The translations under genes and the position numbers were made by a program. A DNA stretch of 64,000 nucleotides. Origin: Stenotrophomonas maltophilia. GTDB taxonomy: Bacteria; Pseudomonadota; Gammaproteobacteria; Xanthomonadales; Xanthomonadaceae. Below are positions 52,501 through 61,498 of this stretch, piece by piece. The stretch is from the NCBI GenBank assembly GCA_002363385.1, contig DEVL01000002.1, positions 124,001 to 188,000 of the forward strand. Direction: 5' to 3'. Every line of letters begins with the position of its first letter. The stretch's first letter is position 1. The notes beneath the pieces were generated by a model that saw only the letters and a program-made list of their open reading frames with translations, was not told the DNA's origin and ran no database searches.

Positions 52501-52565
52501 ATGAGAAGGCCAAGTACTACACCAATCCCCGCTACGCGCGGCTGCAGGTGCAGTACGACTGGTAG
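49518..52565 (+). CDS. Oar-like TonB-dependent outer membrane receptor
   Basis: A 1015-residue outer-membrane receptor. A signal peptide (MLLLTSSLLSAQALAQ) is followed by a carboxypeptidase-regulatory-like domain (residues ~35-115, GEVRVRNLDSGVTRESTISADGRFRVGALGAGRYEV). The plug region comes next (FTAEQLNALPVGRDITSVSLLTPGTV, near 140-165), then a long barrel that ends in VQYDW. This is the Oar/CarboxypepD_reg TonB group, used for peptides, polysaccharides or siderophores. The weak TonB box and lack of a partner gene leave the ligand open. It ends at a hairpin. Confidence 0.88.
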   Translation: MQRTSAVPDHVVRRKGLRMLLLTSSLLSAQALAQSTVGDINGVAAEFTGGEVRVRNLDSGVTRESTISADGRFRVGALGAGRYEVEAKGAGGEARTIVVTVIAGQTSSVDMSRAATLDTVNVRAQLGATIDLGSVESRTTFTAEQLNALPVGRDITSVSLLTPGTVASSGYFGPASFGGASAAENSYYVNGFNVTNLFDSLSFSEVPFQAIDQLDVQTGGYGARYGFSTGGVTSVNVKRGTNEWKGGFSWTTAPNAWRSTEPDTLRTDGTLLRSYDNNTRSSDVASAWIGGPLIEDRLFIFALGSMSRSKRETYGGRTGDAARSPKDPGKPRPPTSLSTTAEQYTSKDPYWLVKLDWYLNDNNHIEYTGFGNQRRYHYDNYTAAYDSDKPNAEASKKDYLGRLYRERDGQTHILQWTSYLSDALTASFRYGQMRNKNADYTINPDGKRSDYDGNIQSPDGDCPYVFDAVLGKRVGCAVTSQIDVKDGSNERTSAMVDFTWQLAEHQLGFGYSDDEWKSRQGTAYSSGAYWRLHENYARRINFRTGGTIGIKQRSWYLEDHWQVNDAFMLYAGLRNDSFDNRNSDGVSFVKQDNIWQPRGGFAWDVMGNGNSKLFGSLGRYSLPIAANVSLRAASASYYTNEYFTYDGYDPVTGKPNITGSYRGGSADSVYNGADGSAPDPKAVASKGLKPYTQDEAILGYEHRIQSSSAWADGWTLGAKVTYRRINNVIDDTCDARSLYNAAKKAGYDLSNWDSAWDVPSGIPGCWIYNPGEDLRLSIDVDGDGKPDDITVPGDELGPKAKRSYRALSLSADRQGERWYASLNYTWAKLYGNYEGLVKSTNGQDDTGTTSDFDFKELMYGADGYLFNDRRHSFKLYGSYDLTDEWQVGANLLIQSGTPITCLGGGYGTFGTEYGYAGVFHTCNADMEDVVGLGSSGRTPWVASLDPTVIYRPSAFKGLSLQFSVLNLFNSVKPLQVYETKYSVDSAGTITDFFNHEKAKYYTNPRYARLQVQYDW

Positions 52566-52583
52566 CCGGTTTGCTGCGCTCGG

Positions 52584-52601
52584 CCCTGCGATCGCGCAGG
52601 G
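52584..52601. terminator. Hairpin after the TonB receptor
   Basis: CCCTGCG-atcg-CGCAGGG is a perfect 7-bp stem, 18 bases after the receptor stop. It lies between convergent genes and may serve both. Confidence 0.6.
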
Positions 52602-52620
52602 TCGAGTCAGCATTGATTGT

Positions 52621-52944
52621 TCATCCAACCCCCAACACCGCCAGAATCTGCTTTGGCGACTGAAACCCGGCCAGGCGCGCGGTTTCGTGACCGTCCCGGA
52701 CCACCAGCAATGTGGGGGTCTGTCGCAATCCCAGCTTCCGGAACAATTCCTCACCGACCGTCTCCAGTTTGACCTTCAACACCGTCATCCCCGCGTCCGA
52801 GACGGCGCCAGCGACACTGGCCAACGACATCTCCAGCATCCGGCACCCCGGGCAGTCGTCTTTGTGGAAGTCCACCAGAAGCGCTGGGTGTTCGCGCAGG
52901 GCGGCGTGGTAGTCCTCAGCGGTCTGGGCGTGCAAGGTCAGCAT
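52621..52944 (-). CDS. Thioredoxin-family protein of the nrd operon
   Basis: A 107-residue thioredoxin fold with active site CPGC (VDFHKDDCPGCRML), and cis-Pro in RQTPTLLVVRDG. The glycine in CPGC differs from classic CGPC and may change redox potential. The start overlaps the flavodoxin stop by seven bases; an in-frame upstream GTG at 52986 is less likely because it would reach deep into that gene. As the last gene after nrdA-nrdB-flavodoxin, its natural job is to reduce the C-terminal cysteines of NrdA. That follows from context. Confidence 0.85.
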   Translation of the reverse strand: MLTLHAQTAEDYHAALREHPALLVDFHKDDCPGCRMLEMSLASVAGAVSDAGMTVLKVKLETVGEELFRKLGLRQTPTLLVVRDGHETARLAGFQSPKQILAVLGVG

Positions 52945-53402
52945 GGTGTCGGGATCTCGGTAAGGGCCAACACGGTGTCGGCCCAATGGTGAATGGTGTG
53001 GGTGTCGTTGGCGCCGTGCGGCATCTGCTCGATCTCCAGTACCGGGTACGGGGAGTCGAAGAACCGCGCCAGCCGATGGGCGGCGCCGCAGTAATACTCT
53101 TCACCCCATTGGGTCTCGCCGGTACCGAATACCGCCACCGGGAACGGCAGTGGCAGCCCGAAGCGATCACGCAGCGCGGCCACGCAGTCCTTCATTTCCG
53201 TTGGGGTGCGGCCGGCGTTGTCGGTCCAGGAACCGAGCAGGCATAGGGTGGGCGCTGCGTCCGCCAGTACGGCGGCCACGTCATCGGCATCGACGTCGAG
53301 CCAGTCCACGCCATGCCCCATCGCTTCGCAGCGCGCCCGGATCAGCGCCGCCACCTCGCGGGTGTTGCCGCTCAGCGAGGCAAAGGCCAGCAGAATGTGC
53401 AT
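52938..53402 (-). CDS. Flavodoxin in the nrd operon (NrdI-like role)
   Basis: A 154-residue flavodoxin. ILLAFASLSGNTREVAALI contains the FMN phosphate loop SLSGNT, and LGSWTDNAGRTP and the GTGETQWGEEYYCGA segment flank the flavin. The ATG at 53402 is chosen over 53408: GGAGG at 53410-53414 is seven bases from it and only one from the other. It follows nrdB with the stop codon overlapping that ribosome site. A flavodoxin in this operon suggests NrdI-like activation of a manganese or iron NrdB cofactor; that is inference. Confidence 0.85.
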   Translation of the reverse strand: MHILLAFASLSGNTREVAALIRARCEAMGHGVDWLDVDADDVAAVLADAAPTLCLLGSWTDNAGRTPTEMKDCVAALRDRFGLPLPFPVAVFGTGETQWGEEYYCGAAHRLARFFDSPYPVLEIEQMPHGANDTHTIHHWADTVLALTEIPTPC

Positions 53403-53414
53403 CGCCATGCCTCC

Positions 53415-54455
53415 TTACAGATCGTCAAACCCATTGTCCGAATTGGTCTTCTTGTAGCTGGCGTTGCGCATCTCGAAGAAGTCGGTCTTGGTCTCAGTGA
53501 AGTTGTCCGCGTAAGCCTTGATCCACGGCATCACGTTGACGTTGGTCTCGCTGTAGAGCTTTTCGATGCCGAGCATCCCGGCCATCTTGTTGGCGCGGTA
53601 CTTCACGTAGCGGATCATTTCGTCCACGTCGATGCCGTCGATGCCATCGAGCACTTCGCCGGTCCAGCGGGTTTCCAGTTCGATGGCATGCTCGAACGCC
53701 TCGTGCACATAAGCGGTCAGCTGGTCGCCCTGCAGGGCCTGGTTTTCACCGATGATGGCGCGGATGAGTTCGCTGATGAACTTGGTGTGGGCCAGCTCGT
53801 CGCGGTTGATGAAGCTGATGATCTTGCCGGTGCCGGTCATCCGGTTCTGGCGGACCAGGTTGTAGAAGAACGCGAAGCCGGAGTAGAAGTTGATCCCTTC
53901 CAGGATAGAGGACTGGATCAGCGAACGGATCAGCGTCTCGGCGGTCTTCTCGCGCATGAAGTCGTCGTAGGACTGCATGATCGGCGCATTGCGGGCCAGG
54001 ATGGTCGGGTGGGTGCGGGCGATCTCGAACACGCGGTTCTGGTCGGCCAGGCCGGCGATCGAGGCGAGCACGTAGCTGTAGCTTTCGTTGTGGATCACTT
54101 CCTGCTGGCCGATGATCGCGGCATTGGCATGCGCGGCCGGGTCGGTGACGTACTCGGCGACGTTGTAAATGAAACGCGTCTGCGGCGAATCCAGCGTGGC
54201 GAGCAGGCCGATGATGGAGTCATAGGCGTTCTTCTCACGGGCATTGAGTTCGCCGTACTGGCGTGCGTCGCCCTTCATGTCGACTTCGTCGGGGATCCAG
54301 AAGTTGGTCGAGAGCTCCTTGTATGCCCGGTAGAAGGACGGGTAGGGGATGTCGTTCCAGTTGAGGATGCCGCTCGTGCGGCCGTTGATGATGCCGGTGG
54401 AGCGGTTGGGGTGGCGCGGTTCGAGGATCTTGATGCGTTCGAGGGGGATGGCCAT
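53415..54455 (-). CDS. nrdB: Ribonucleotide reductase class I small (radical) subunit
   Basis: A 346-residue R2 protein, short like NrdF (~320) rather than NrdB (376). The full set of dimetal ligands is present: D89, E119, H122, E186, E220, H223. The radical Tyr is Y126 (EVIHNESYSY), seven residues after E119 as in E. coli Y122. So a tyrosyl-radical class Ia/Ib-type enzyme, not the Tyr-less Ic/Id/Ie types. It is separated from nrdA by a 147-base gap with a SMAG dimer. The flavodoxin gene is next. Confidence 0.94.
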   Translation of the reverse strand: MAIPLERIKILEPRHPNRSTGIINGRTSGILNWNDIPYPSFYRAYKELSTNFWIPDEVDMKGDARQYGELNAREKNAYDSIIGLLATLDSPQTRFIYNVAEYVTDPAAHANAAIIGQQEVIHNESYSYVLASIAGLADQNRVFEIARTHPTILARNAPIMQSYDDFMREKTAETLIRSLIQSSILEGINFYSGFAFFYNLVRQNRMTGTGKIISFINRDELAHTKFISELIRAIIGENQALQGDQLTAYVHEAFEHAIELETRWTGEVLDGIDGIDVDEMIRYVKYRANKMAGMLGIEKLYSETNVNVMPWIKAYADNFTETKTDFFEMRNASYKKTNSDNGFDDL

Positions 54456-54492
54456 CGGCGTGTGTCCTTAATTCTCTTCGGGCAGTGCGAGT

Positions 54493-54555
54493 TGCCGGCC
54501 AGCGGCCGGCACTACCAGGGCATGTGTGGGGTTGCCGGCCAGCGGCCGGCACTAC
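54493..54555 (-). repeat. Tandem SMAG dimer between nrdA and nrdB
   Basis: Two copies, 54493-54515 and 54533-54555, share TGCCGGCCAGCGGCCGGCAC plus the terminal CTAC, which is GTAG on the minus strand. They lie 40 bp apart within the operon mRNA, where hairpins could stop 3' exonucleases or reduce nrdB levels. Confidence 0.9.
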
Positions 54556-54602
54556 CGGTCAATGGGTTGACGAGCAACGGTCGTCAGCTGCTGTGCTGGT
54601 GG

Positions 54603-56984
54603 TCAGCTGCTGCACCAGTCGCATTCGGCGATGTCGATGTCGTTGGAACGGACGTAGTAGGTGGTCTTCAATCCTTCGCGCCAGGCACTCATGTGCAGCG
54701 CGAGCAGGGTGCTGGCGCGGATGGTGCTGGGCACGTACAGGTTGAAGCTGATCGACTGGTCCACGTGGCGCTGGCGGCGGGCGTTCTGGCGGATGCTGGC
54801 GAACTGGTCCACCCGGTAGGCGCCTTTCTCGTAGTACGGGTAGGTCTCCAGCGAGAGCCCCGGTGCGGCGACCGGGCGGCGGAAGTCCTTCTTCTCTTCG
54901 TAGTAGAACGCGCCGTAGACCGGGTCGATCGAGGCGGTGGAGCCGGCGATCTGCGCGGTGCTCATGTTCGGGGCGACCGCCATCAGCCACCCATTGCGCA
55001 GGCCGTTGACACCCACCTGAGCGGCCAGTTCCCGCCAGGCCGGGCTGTCATAGCCACGCGCGCGGAAGTACTCGCCGTTCTGCCAGTCGCTGCCGACAAA
55101 GGCGCTATAGCGCCCCTTTTCCTTGGCCAGGGTCATGCTGGCCTGGATGGTCAGGTAGTTGATGCGTTCGTACAGACTGTCCGCGTAGTCCTCGGCCTGG
55201 GTGGAATTCCACTCGACCTGCTGCAGGGCCAGCAGGTGATGCCAGCCGAACGTGCCCAGCCCGATCGCGCGGTACTTGCGGTTGGTGATGGTCGCCTGCG
55301 GCACCGGCAGCTGGTTGAGGTCGATCACGTTGTCCAGCATCCGCACCTGGATCGGCACCAGCCGCTCCAGCACGTCGCTGGTCAGCAGGTCCGGGGCGGC
55401 CGTCACCGCGCGCCCCAGGTTGATCGAGGACAGATTGCAGACCACGAAATCGCCGGCCTGCCTGGTCGTCACGATCTGGTCGCCGCTGATCATCTCCTGG
55501 ATCATGCGGGTGGGGCTCATGTTCTGCAGGATCTCCGTGCACAGGTTGCTGGAGTAGATGCTGCCGGCATGCTTGTTCGGGTTCATCCGGTTTACTTCGT
55601 CCCGGTAGAACATGAAGGGATTGCCGGTCTCCAGCTGGCTGACCATGATCCGCTTGAACAGGTCGATGGCCTTGATCGTGCGTCGGCTGATGCGCTCGTC
55701 GGCCACGACCTCTTCGTACTTCTCACGGAAGCTGCCTTGGCCGCGTTGTTCATCGTAGAAGTCCTGCAGGTACCAGCCCTTGATCCGCTTCACCTCATAC
55801 GGATCGAACAGATACCAGTCACCCCGCCGCTCGACCGCCTCCATGAACAGGTCCGGCAGGCACACCGAGGTGAACACATCGTGCGCGCGCAGGCGCTGGT
55901 CACCGTTGTTCAGGCGCAGGTCGAGGAAGGCCTCGATGTCGCGGTGCCAGACATCCAGATACACCGCGATCGCACCCTTGCGCTGGCCCAGCTGATCTAC
56001 GCTGACGGCCGTGTTGTTGAGCTGCTTGATCCACGGCACCACGCCGCCGGAAGAATTGGCCACGCCGCGGATCGAGGAACCGGCCGAGCGGACATAGCCG
56101 AGATAGGCGCCCACGCCGCCGCCGTGCTTGGAGACCCGCGCCACGTCGGTGTTGGAGTCGTAGATGCCCTGCAGGCTGTCGTCGACCGTGTCGATGAAGC
56201 ACGAGGACAGCTGGCCGCCGACCTTGCCGGCATTGGCAAGTGTCGGCGTCGCCACCGTCATGTACAGGTTGGACAGCGCCCAGTACGCCTCACGTACCAG
56301 CAGCATGCGACGGCGTCGCGAGCGCTCGCCGTGCTCGTGTTCGTGCTGCATCAGGTACAGCGCGATCGTCAGCCAGCGCTCCTGCGGCAGTTCGTACACC
56401 GCACGCGACTGATCGGTAGCGAGGTAGCGGGTGGCCAGCAGGTACAGCCCGTTGTAGGCGAACAAGGTGTCGCGCTCGGGCTCGATCATCTGCCCGGCTT
56501 CCTCCAGTTCGTCCTTGGAATAGGCCTTGAGGATGTCGATCGAATACACGTTGCGGTCCGCCAGGCTCTCCTGCAGGCCCACATAGGAGCCGTACTTCAG
56601 CGTGGCATCGTAGAACCGGTTCTTGCTGGCGCGCTTGTACAGGCGCCTCAGGTAAAGGCGGGCGGCGAAGTGCTCCCAGTCCGGCGCGATCAGATCGATG
56701 CGCGATTCCGCTTCGCGGATCAGCAGGTCCACCATCTCATCAGCGCTGAGCTGCTGCCGCCTGGCGATCTGCCCCAGCACGCTGCGCAGGTAGTCCGCCA
56801 CATCCAACTGCGGGAACTCGGCATGCACGCTGTGCACCGTGCGCTCCAGCCGCGTCTGGTCGAAGGGCATGCGTCGATTGCCGCCTTCCTTGGTGATCCA
56901 GAGCGTTTCAGTGCCGGTGGCCGCCTCAAAGGCGGTGTCGATGGGCGGGGTGATGGTCGAAGCGACGGTGTCGTCGGTGTTCAT
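54603..56984 (-). CDS. nrdA: Ribonucleotide reductase class I large (catalytic) subunit
   Basis: A 793-residue R1 protein. An N-terminal ATP-cone (residues ~30-125, GNRRMPFDQTRLERTVHSVH) allows allosteric control. Active-site cysteines are visible in LSSCFIDTV, SSNLCTEILQNMSP (with catalytic Asn and Glu) and FVVCNLSSINLG, and the C-terminal redox pair in AECDWCSS. It reduces NDPs to dNDPs with NrdB. The ATG at 56984 begins the ATP-cone region. The promoter lies ~240 bases upstream, leaving a long leader. Confidence 0.95.
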   Translation of the reverse strand: MNTDDTVASTITPPIDTAFEAATGTETLWITKEGGNRRMPFDQTRLERTVHSVHAEFPQLDVADYLRSVLGQIARRQQLSADEMVDLLIREAESRIDLIAPDWEHFAARLYLRRLYKRASKNRFYDATLKYGSYVGLQESLADRNVYSIDILKAYSKDELEEAGQMIEPERDTLFAYNGLYLLATRYLATDQSRAVYELPQERWLTIALYLMQHEHEHGERSRRRRMLLVREAYWALSNLYMTVATPTLANAGKVGGQLSSCFIDTVDDSLQGIYDSNTDVARVSKHGGGVGAYLGYVRSAGSSIRGVANSSGGVVPWIKQLNNTAVSVDQLGQRKGAIAVYLDVWHRDIEAFLDLRLNNGDQRLRAHDVFTSVCLPDLFMEAVERRGDWYLFDPYEVKRIKGWYLQDFYDEQRGQGSFREKYEEVVADERISRRTIKAIDLFKRIMVSQLETGNPFMFYRDEVNRMNPNKHAGSIYSSNLCTEILQNMSPTRMIQEMISGDQIVTTRQAGDFVVCNLSSINLGRAVTAAPDLLTSDVLERLVPIQVRMLDNVIDLNQLPVPQATITNRKYRAIGLGTFGWHHLLALQQVEWNSTQAEDYADSLYERINYLTIQASMTLAKEKGRYSAFVGSDWQNGEYFRARGYDSPAWRELAAQVGVNGLRNGWLMAVAPNMSTAQIAGSTASIDPVYGAFYYEEKKDFRRPVAAPGLSLETYPYYEKGAYRVDQFASIRQNARRQRHVDQSISFNLYVPSTIRASTLLALHMSAWREGLKTTYYVRSNDIDIAECDWCSS

Positions 56985-57222
56985 GCGTTCTCCATGCAGG
57001 GCGCAGAGACCAGCAGGCAGCGCGGCAGAGCCGTGCGGCAGCCGGACAGAAGGCGTGATTGGTGGGCAGGCCCTGCGTGTGCAGGAATACGTCGCCGCTG
57101 GCTCACATCGGTGGCGACGGGCCGTGCTTCCAGGCGCCGGTCGGGTGGGCGCAACGGGGCGTTGAAGACCAACGCGGCGTGGCGACGGTGCACCGGGCCT
57201 GGCGGAAGCGGGGAGCCGATGG

Positions 57223-57270
57223 GCACAACATAGTGGGGTGCGGCTGGCGCGTCAACCGAAGATGTAGTGC
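57223..57270 (-). promoter_or_regulatory. nrdA promoter with paired NrdR-like boxes
   Basis: On the minus strand TTGACG (57250-57255), a 17-bp spacer and TATGTT (57227-57232) form a strong sigma-70 promoter. Two 16-base boxes, 57255-57270 and 57223-57238, each match the NrdR consensus (acaCwAtATaTwGtgt) at 11 positions. They are 32 bp apart, the usual spacing for paired NrdR sites. The rest of the leader (56985-57222) has no supported gene. Confidence 0.72.
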
Positions 57271-57335
57271 TTTTTTGTCGCAGGGGGAGGGCGGCAAGTA
57301 CATGAACATCCCGTACAGCCTGCACTATCAAACGC

Positions 57336-57356
57336 AAATGCGAGCCGTTATCATTT
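57336..57356. promoter_or_regulatory. Fur-like box ahead of the siderophore operon
   Basis: AAATG-cgagccgttat-CATTT is a 21-base dyad. It resembles the Fur consensus GATAATGATAATCATTATC in its right half (GTTATCATTT) and lies about 100 bases before the MFS gene. It overlaps a TATCAT that could be a -10. Confidence 0.62.
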
Positions 57357-57454
57357 GATGGATCACAGGGCGGTGATGCGTTCGCAACCGGATGGCAGAG
57401 CCGCGCGCGCGTCGGCGCACCGCGTGGTTCAACTTCTTATTGGCTGTGGTGTCC

Positions 57455-58654
57455 ATGTCTTCACGTCCCGTCGTCTCCGGTTTGCCCGCCCTCGTTTCCG
57501 CCGCGTTGCTCGGCACCATGGCGATGATGGCGTTCGTGTCCGTGATCGGGCCGGTGGTGCGGGTGCTGGGCCTGGCCGAATGGCACGCCGGCCTGTCGGT
57601 CACCGCGGCGGGCGTGTTGTGGATGCTGTCGGCCCGCCGCTGGGGCGCGCTCAGCGATCGCATTGGCCGCAAGCGCGTGCTGCTGATCGCACTGGCGGCT
57701 TACGCCGTGATCTACGTGGCGCTGGCGGTGTTCGTGGACGTGGCGCTGACCTCACCCCCGGCGATCTGGATCTCCGTGCTGGTCCTGGTCGGCACGCGCG
57801 CCCTGGTCGGGTTGTTCTACGCCGCCGTGCCGCCGACCGCCGCGGCCATCATTGCCGACCAGGCCGCCCCGGGGCAGCGCGGCAGCGTAATGGCCAAGCT
57901 CGGCACCGCCAACGCGTTGGGCATGGTGATGGGGCCGGCCGCCGCCGGTTGGATCGCCTACCAGAATCTCTCGCTCACCCTGTATGTGGCCGCGCTGTTG
58001 CCGCTGCTGTCGCTGCTGATGATCTGGTGGCGCTTGCCGAACACGCCGCCCGTCGCACCCACGCACACCGGCCCCAAGCCGACACTCGGCCTGGGCGATG
58101 CACGCCTGCGCCTGCCGCTGCTGGCGGTGTTCGCTGCGATGATCTCGGTGACCATCGCGCAGGTGACGGTCGGCTTCTTCGCGATTGATCGCCTGCAGCT
58201 CTCCCCGGCAGACGGCGCACGCATGGCCGGGCTGGCCCTGACCGCCGTCGGCGTCGGTCTGATCTTCGCGCAGGGGCTGGTGATGAAGCTCAAGGACATC
58301 CGCCCGACCCGCTGGATTCTTGTGGGCGCACTGATTTCCGGGCTCGGCTTCGCGTCGGTCGCACTGGTGAGCGTGCCGTGGCAGCTGCTGGCCAGCTATG
58401 CGATTGCCGCGTTCGGCATGGGCTTCGTGTTCCCCAACTTCCAGGCGCTGGCCGCCGATTCGGTGGCGGCACACGAACAGGGCGCTGCTGCCGGCACCGT
58501 CGCGTCGGTACAGGGCATGGGCATGGTGGTCGGGCCGATGATCGGCACGTTGCTGTATCGATGGTCGCCGAACGCGCCGTACCTGCTGGTCGGCGTGGTG
58601 TTGCTGATCCTGTCGATGTGCGCCGCCCTGCATCGCCAGCGGAGTGCCGCATGA
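57455..58654 (+). CDS. MFS transporter of the siderophore operon, likely exporter
   Basis: A 399-residue 12-helix major facilitator of the DHA1 type. WGALSDRIGRKRVLLIALAAY is the loop 2-3 signature, and VPPTAAAIIADQ and GTANALGMVMGPAAAGW resemble motif C of drug antiporters. The ATG at 57455 is preferred over an in-frame GTG at 57392 because the latter adds an Arg-rich stretch before helix 1. Its stop overlaps entC (ATGA). By context it probably exports the catecholate made by the next genes, replacing EntS; family similarity alone does not prove it. Confidence 0.78.
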   Translation: MSSRPVVSGLPALVSAALLGTMAMMAFVSVIGPVVRVLGLAEWHAGLSVTAAGVLWMLSARRWGALSDRIGRKRVLLIALAAYAVIYVALAVFVDVALTSPPAIWISVLVLVGTRALVGLFYAAVPPTAAAIIADQAAPGQRGSVMAKLGTANALGMVMGPAAAGWIAYQNLSLTLYVAALLPLLSLLMIWWRLPNTPPVAPTHTGPKPTLGLGDARLRLPLLAVFAAMISVTIAQVTVGFFAIDRLQLSPADGARMAGLALTAVGVGLIFAQGLVMKLKDIRPTRWILVGALISGLGFASVALVSVPWQLLASYAIAAFGMGFVFPNFQALAADSVAAHEQGAAAGTVASVQGMGMVVGPMIGTLLYRWSPNAPYLLVGVVLLILSMCAALHRQRSAA

Positions 58655-59829
58655 ACGACGTGCTCGCTACCCGCGTGGCCGACGAGATGACCGACACCAC
58701 CGCGGTCGATGCGGCCGACGCGCCGTATTTCCTGCTGCGCAGCCCCCAGCAGGCGATGGAGGCGCAGGGTGTACGCGCGCGGCTGCCTTCAGGTGCCACC
58801 GCCACGCTGGCCGAGCGCGTGGCCGCGTTCTTTGCTGCGCCGCGCTCCGGACCGCGCCTGCTGGTCGGCGCGGTGCCGTTCGATCCCGAGCAGGGCGATG
58901 CGCTCTATCAGCCGGATCGGGTCTCCGGCCAGCCCACCGTGGTTCGTGTGGAAACGCCGACACTGGTCCGTGAGGTCTGTGCCGAACCGCCCGCGGATGC
59001 GTACGCACAGGCCGTAGCCGCCGCAGTCACGGAACTGCAGCGCACCGACAGCCCGCTCGAAAAAGTCGTATTGGCACGCAGCCTGCGCGTCACCACCGCG
59101 CAACCGCTGCATCCGCGTGTTCTGGCTGCGCGCCTTGGCAAGGACCCGAGTGTGGCCACCTATGTCGTCCCTGTGCCCACGGCCGATCCGACCGATCCGG
59201 CCTGGCTGGTGGGTGCCACCCCCGAGCTGCTGGTCTCCAGACGGGGCGACCGCGTGCTGTCCCATCCCTTGGCAGGTTCAGCCCGTCGTTCTGCCGACCC
59301 CGCCGAAGATGCACGCGCCGCTGAGGCTCTGCTGGCCTCGGCCAAGGACCACGACGAGCATCGGCATGTGGTCGAGGCCATCGTGGCGGCGCTGGCACCG
59401 CTGTGCCACCACGTTGAAGCACAGCCGCGCCCGACACTGCACGCCACCGCCACCATGTGGCATCTCGGTACCCGCATCCACGGTACGCTGAAAGACGCCT
59501 CGGTGTCCGCGGCCGCCCTGGTCGCGCTGCTGCATCCGACCCCGGCGGTCTGCGGCACACCGCGCCAGCAGGCGCTGGCGCTGATCCGTCAGGCCGAGCC
59601 GGTCGCACGGGGCTTCTATGCCGGCGCCGTTGGCTGGACCGATGCGCAGGGCGATGGCGACTGGTATGTGGCGATCCGCTGCGCACGCGTGCAGGGAACC
59701 GAAGTGCGCCTGTATGCCGGGGCCGGCGTCGTCGCCGAGTCCCAACCCGAACTCGAGGTGGCCGAAACGGCTGCCAAGTTCATGGCCCTGCTGACCGCGC
59801 TCGGCGTCCGTGACGTTCGTCCTTTCTGA
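58651..59829 (+). CDS. entC: Isochorismate synthase
   Basis: A 392-residue chorismate-binding enzyme that converts chorismate to isochorismate, the first step to 2,3-dihydroxybenzoate. SPLEKVVLARSLRV (catalytic Lys region), LVGATPELLVSRRGDRVLSHPLAGSARR, AKDHDEHRHVV (Mg-binding Glu) and LLHPTPAVCGTPRQQA are conserved MST-family segments. The N-terminal ~90 residues are variable. It starts inside the MFS stop and is followed by entE after 16 bases. Confidence 0.93.
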   Translation: MNDVLATRVADEMTDTTAVDAADAPYFLLRSPQQAMEAQGVRARLPSGATATLAERVAAFFAAPRSGPRLLVGAVPFDPEQGDALYQPDRVSGQPTVVRVETPTLVREVCAEPPADAYAQAVAAAVTELQRTDSPLEKVVLARSLRVTTAQPLHPRVLAARLGKDPSVATYVVPVPTADPTDPAWLVGATPELLVSRRGDRVLSHPLAGSARRSADPAEDARAAEALLASAKDHDEHRHVVEAIVAALAPLCHHVEAQPRPTLHATATMWHLGTRIHGTLKDASVSAAALVALLHPTPAVCGTPRQQALALIRQAEPVARGFYAGAVGWTDAQGDGDWYVAIRCARVQGTEVRLYAGAGVVAESQPELEVAETAAKFMALLTALGVRDVRPF

Positions 59830-59845
59830 TGTGCGGGAGCTGTCC

Positions 59846-61497
<1,652 letters not shown>

Positions 61498-61498
<1 letters not shown>

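Noticed and set aside
56985..57222. Possible cobalamin or other riboswitch in the long nrdA leader.
   Set aside because: I see no B12-box-like segment or other known conserved core; length alone is not evidence.
53313..57233. A 1306-codon open frame on the plus strand.
   Set aside because: It runs antisense through flavodoxin, nrdB and nrdA. Long antisense frames are expected at this GC content, and its translation has low complexity and no domain.
56981..57337. An open frame in the nrdA leader whose stop overlaps the nrdA start (ATGA).
   Set aside because: The predicted nrdA promoter and both NrdR boxes lie inside it, it has no recognisable domain and its residue composition is shadow-like. 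A shorter leader peptide is possible but unsupported.
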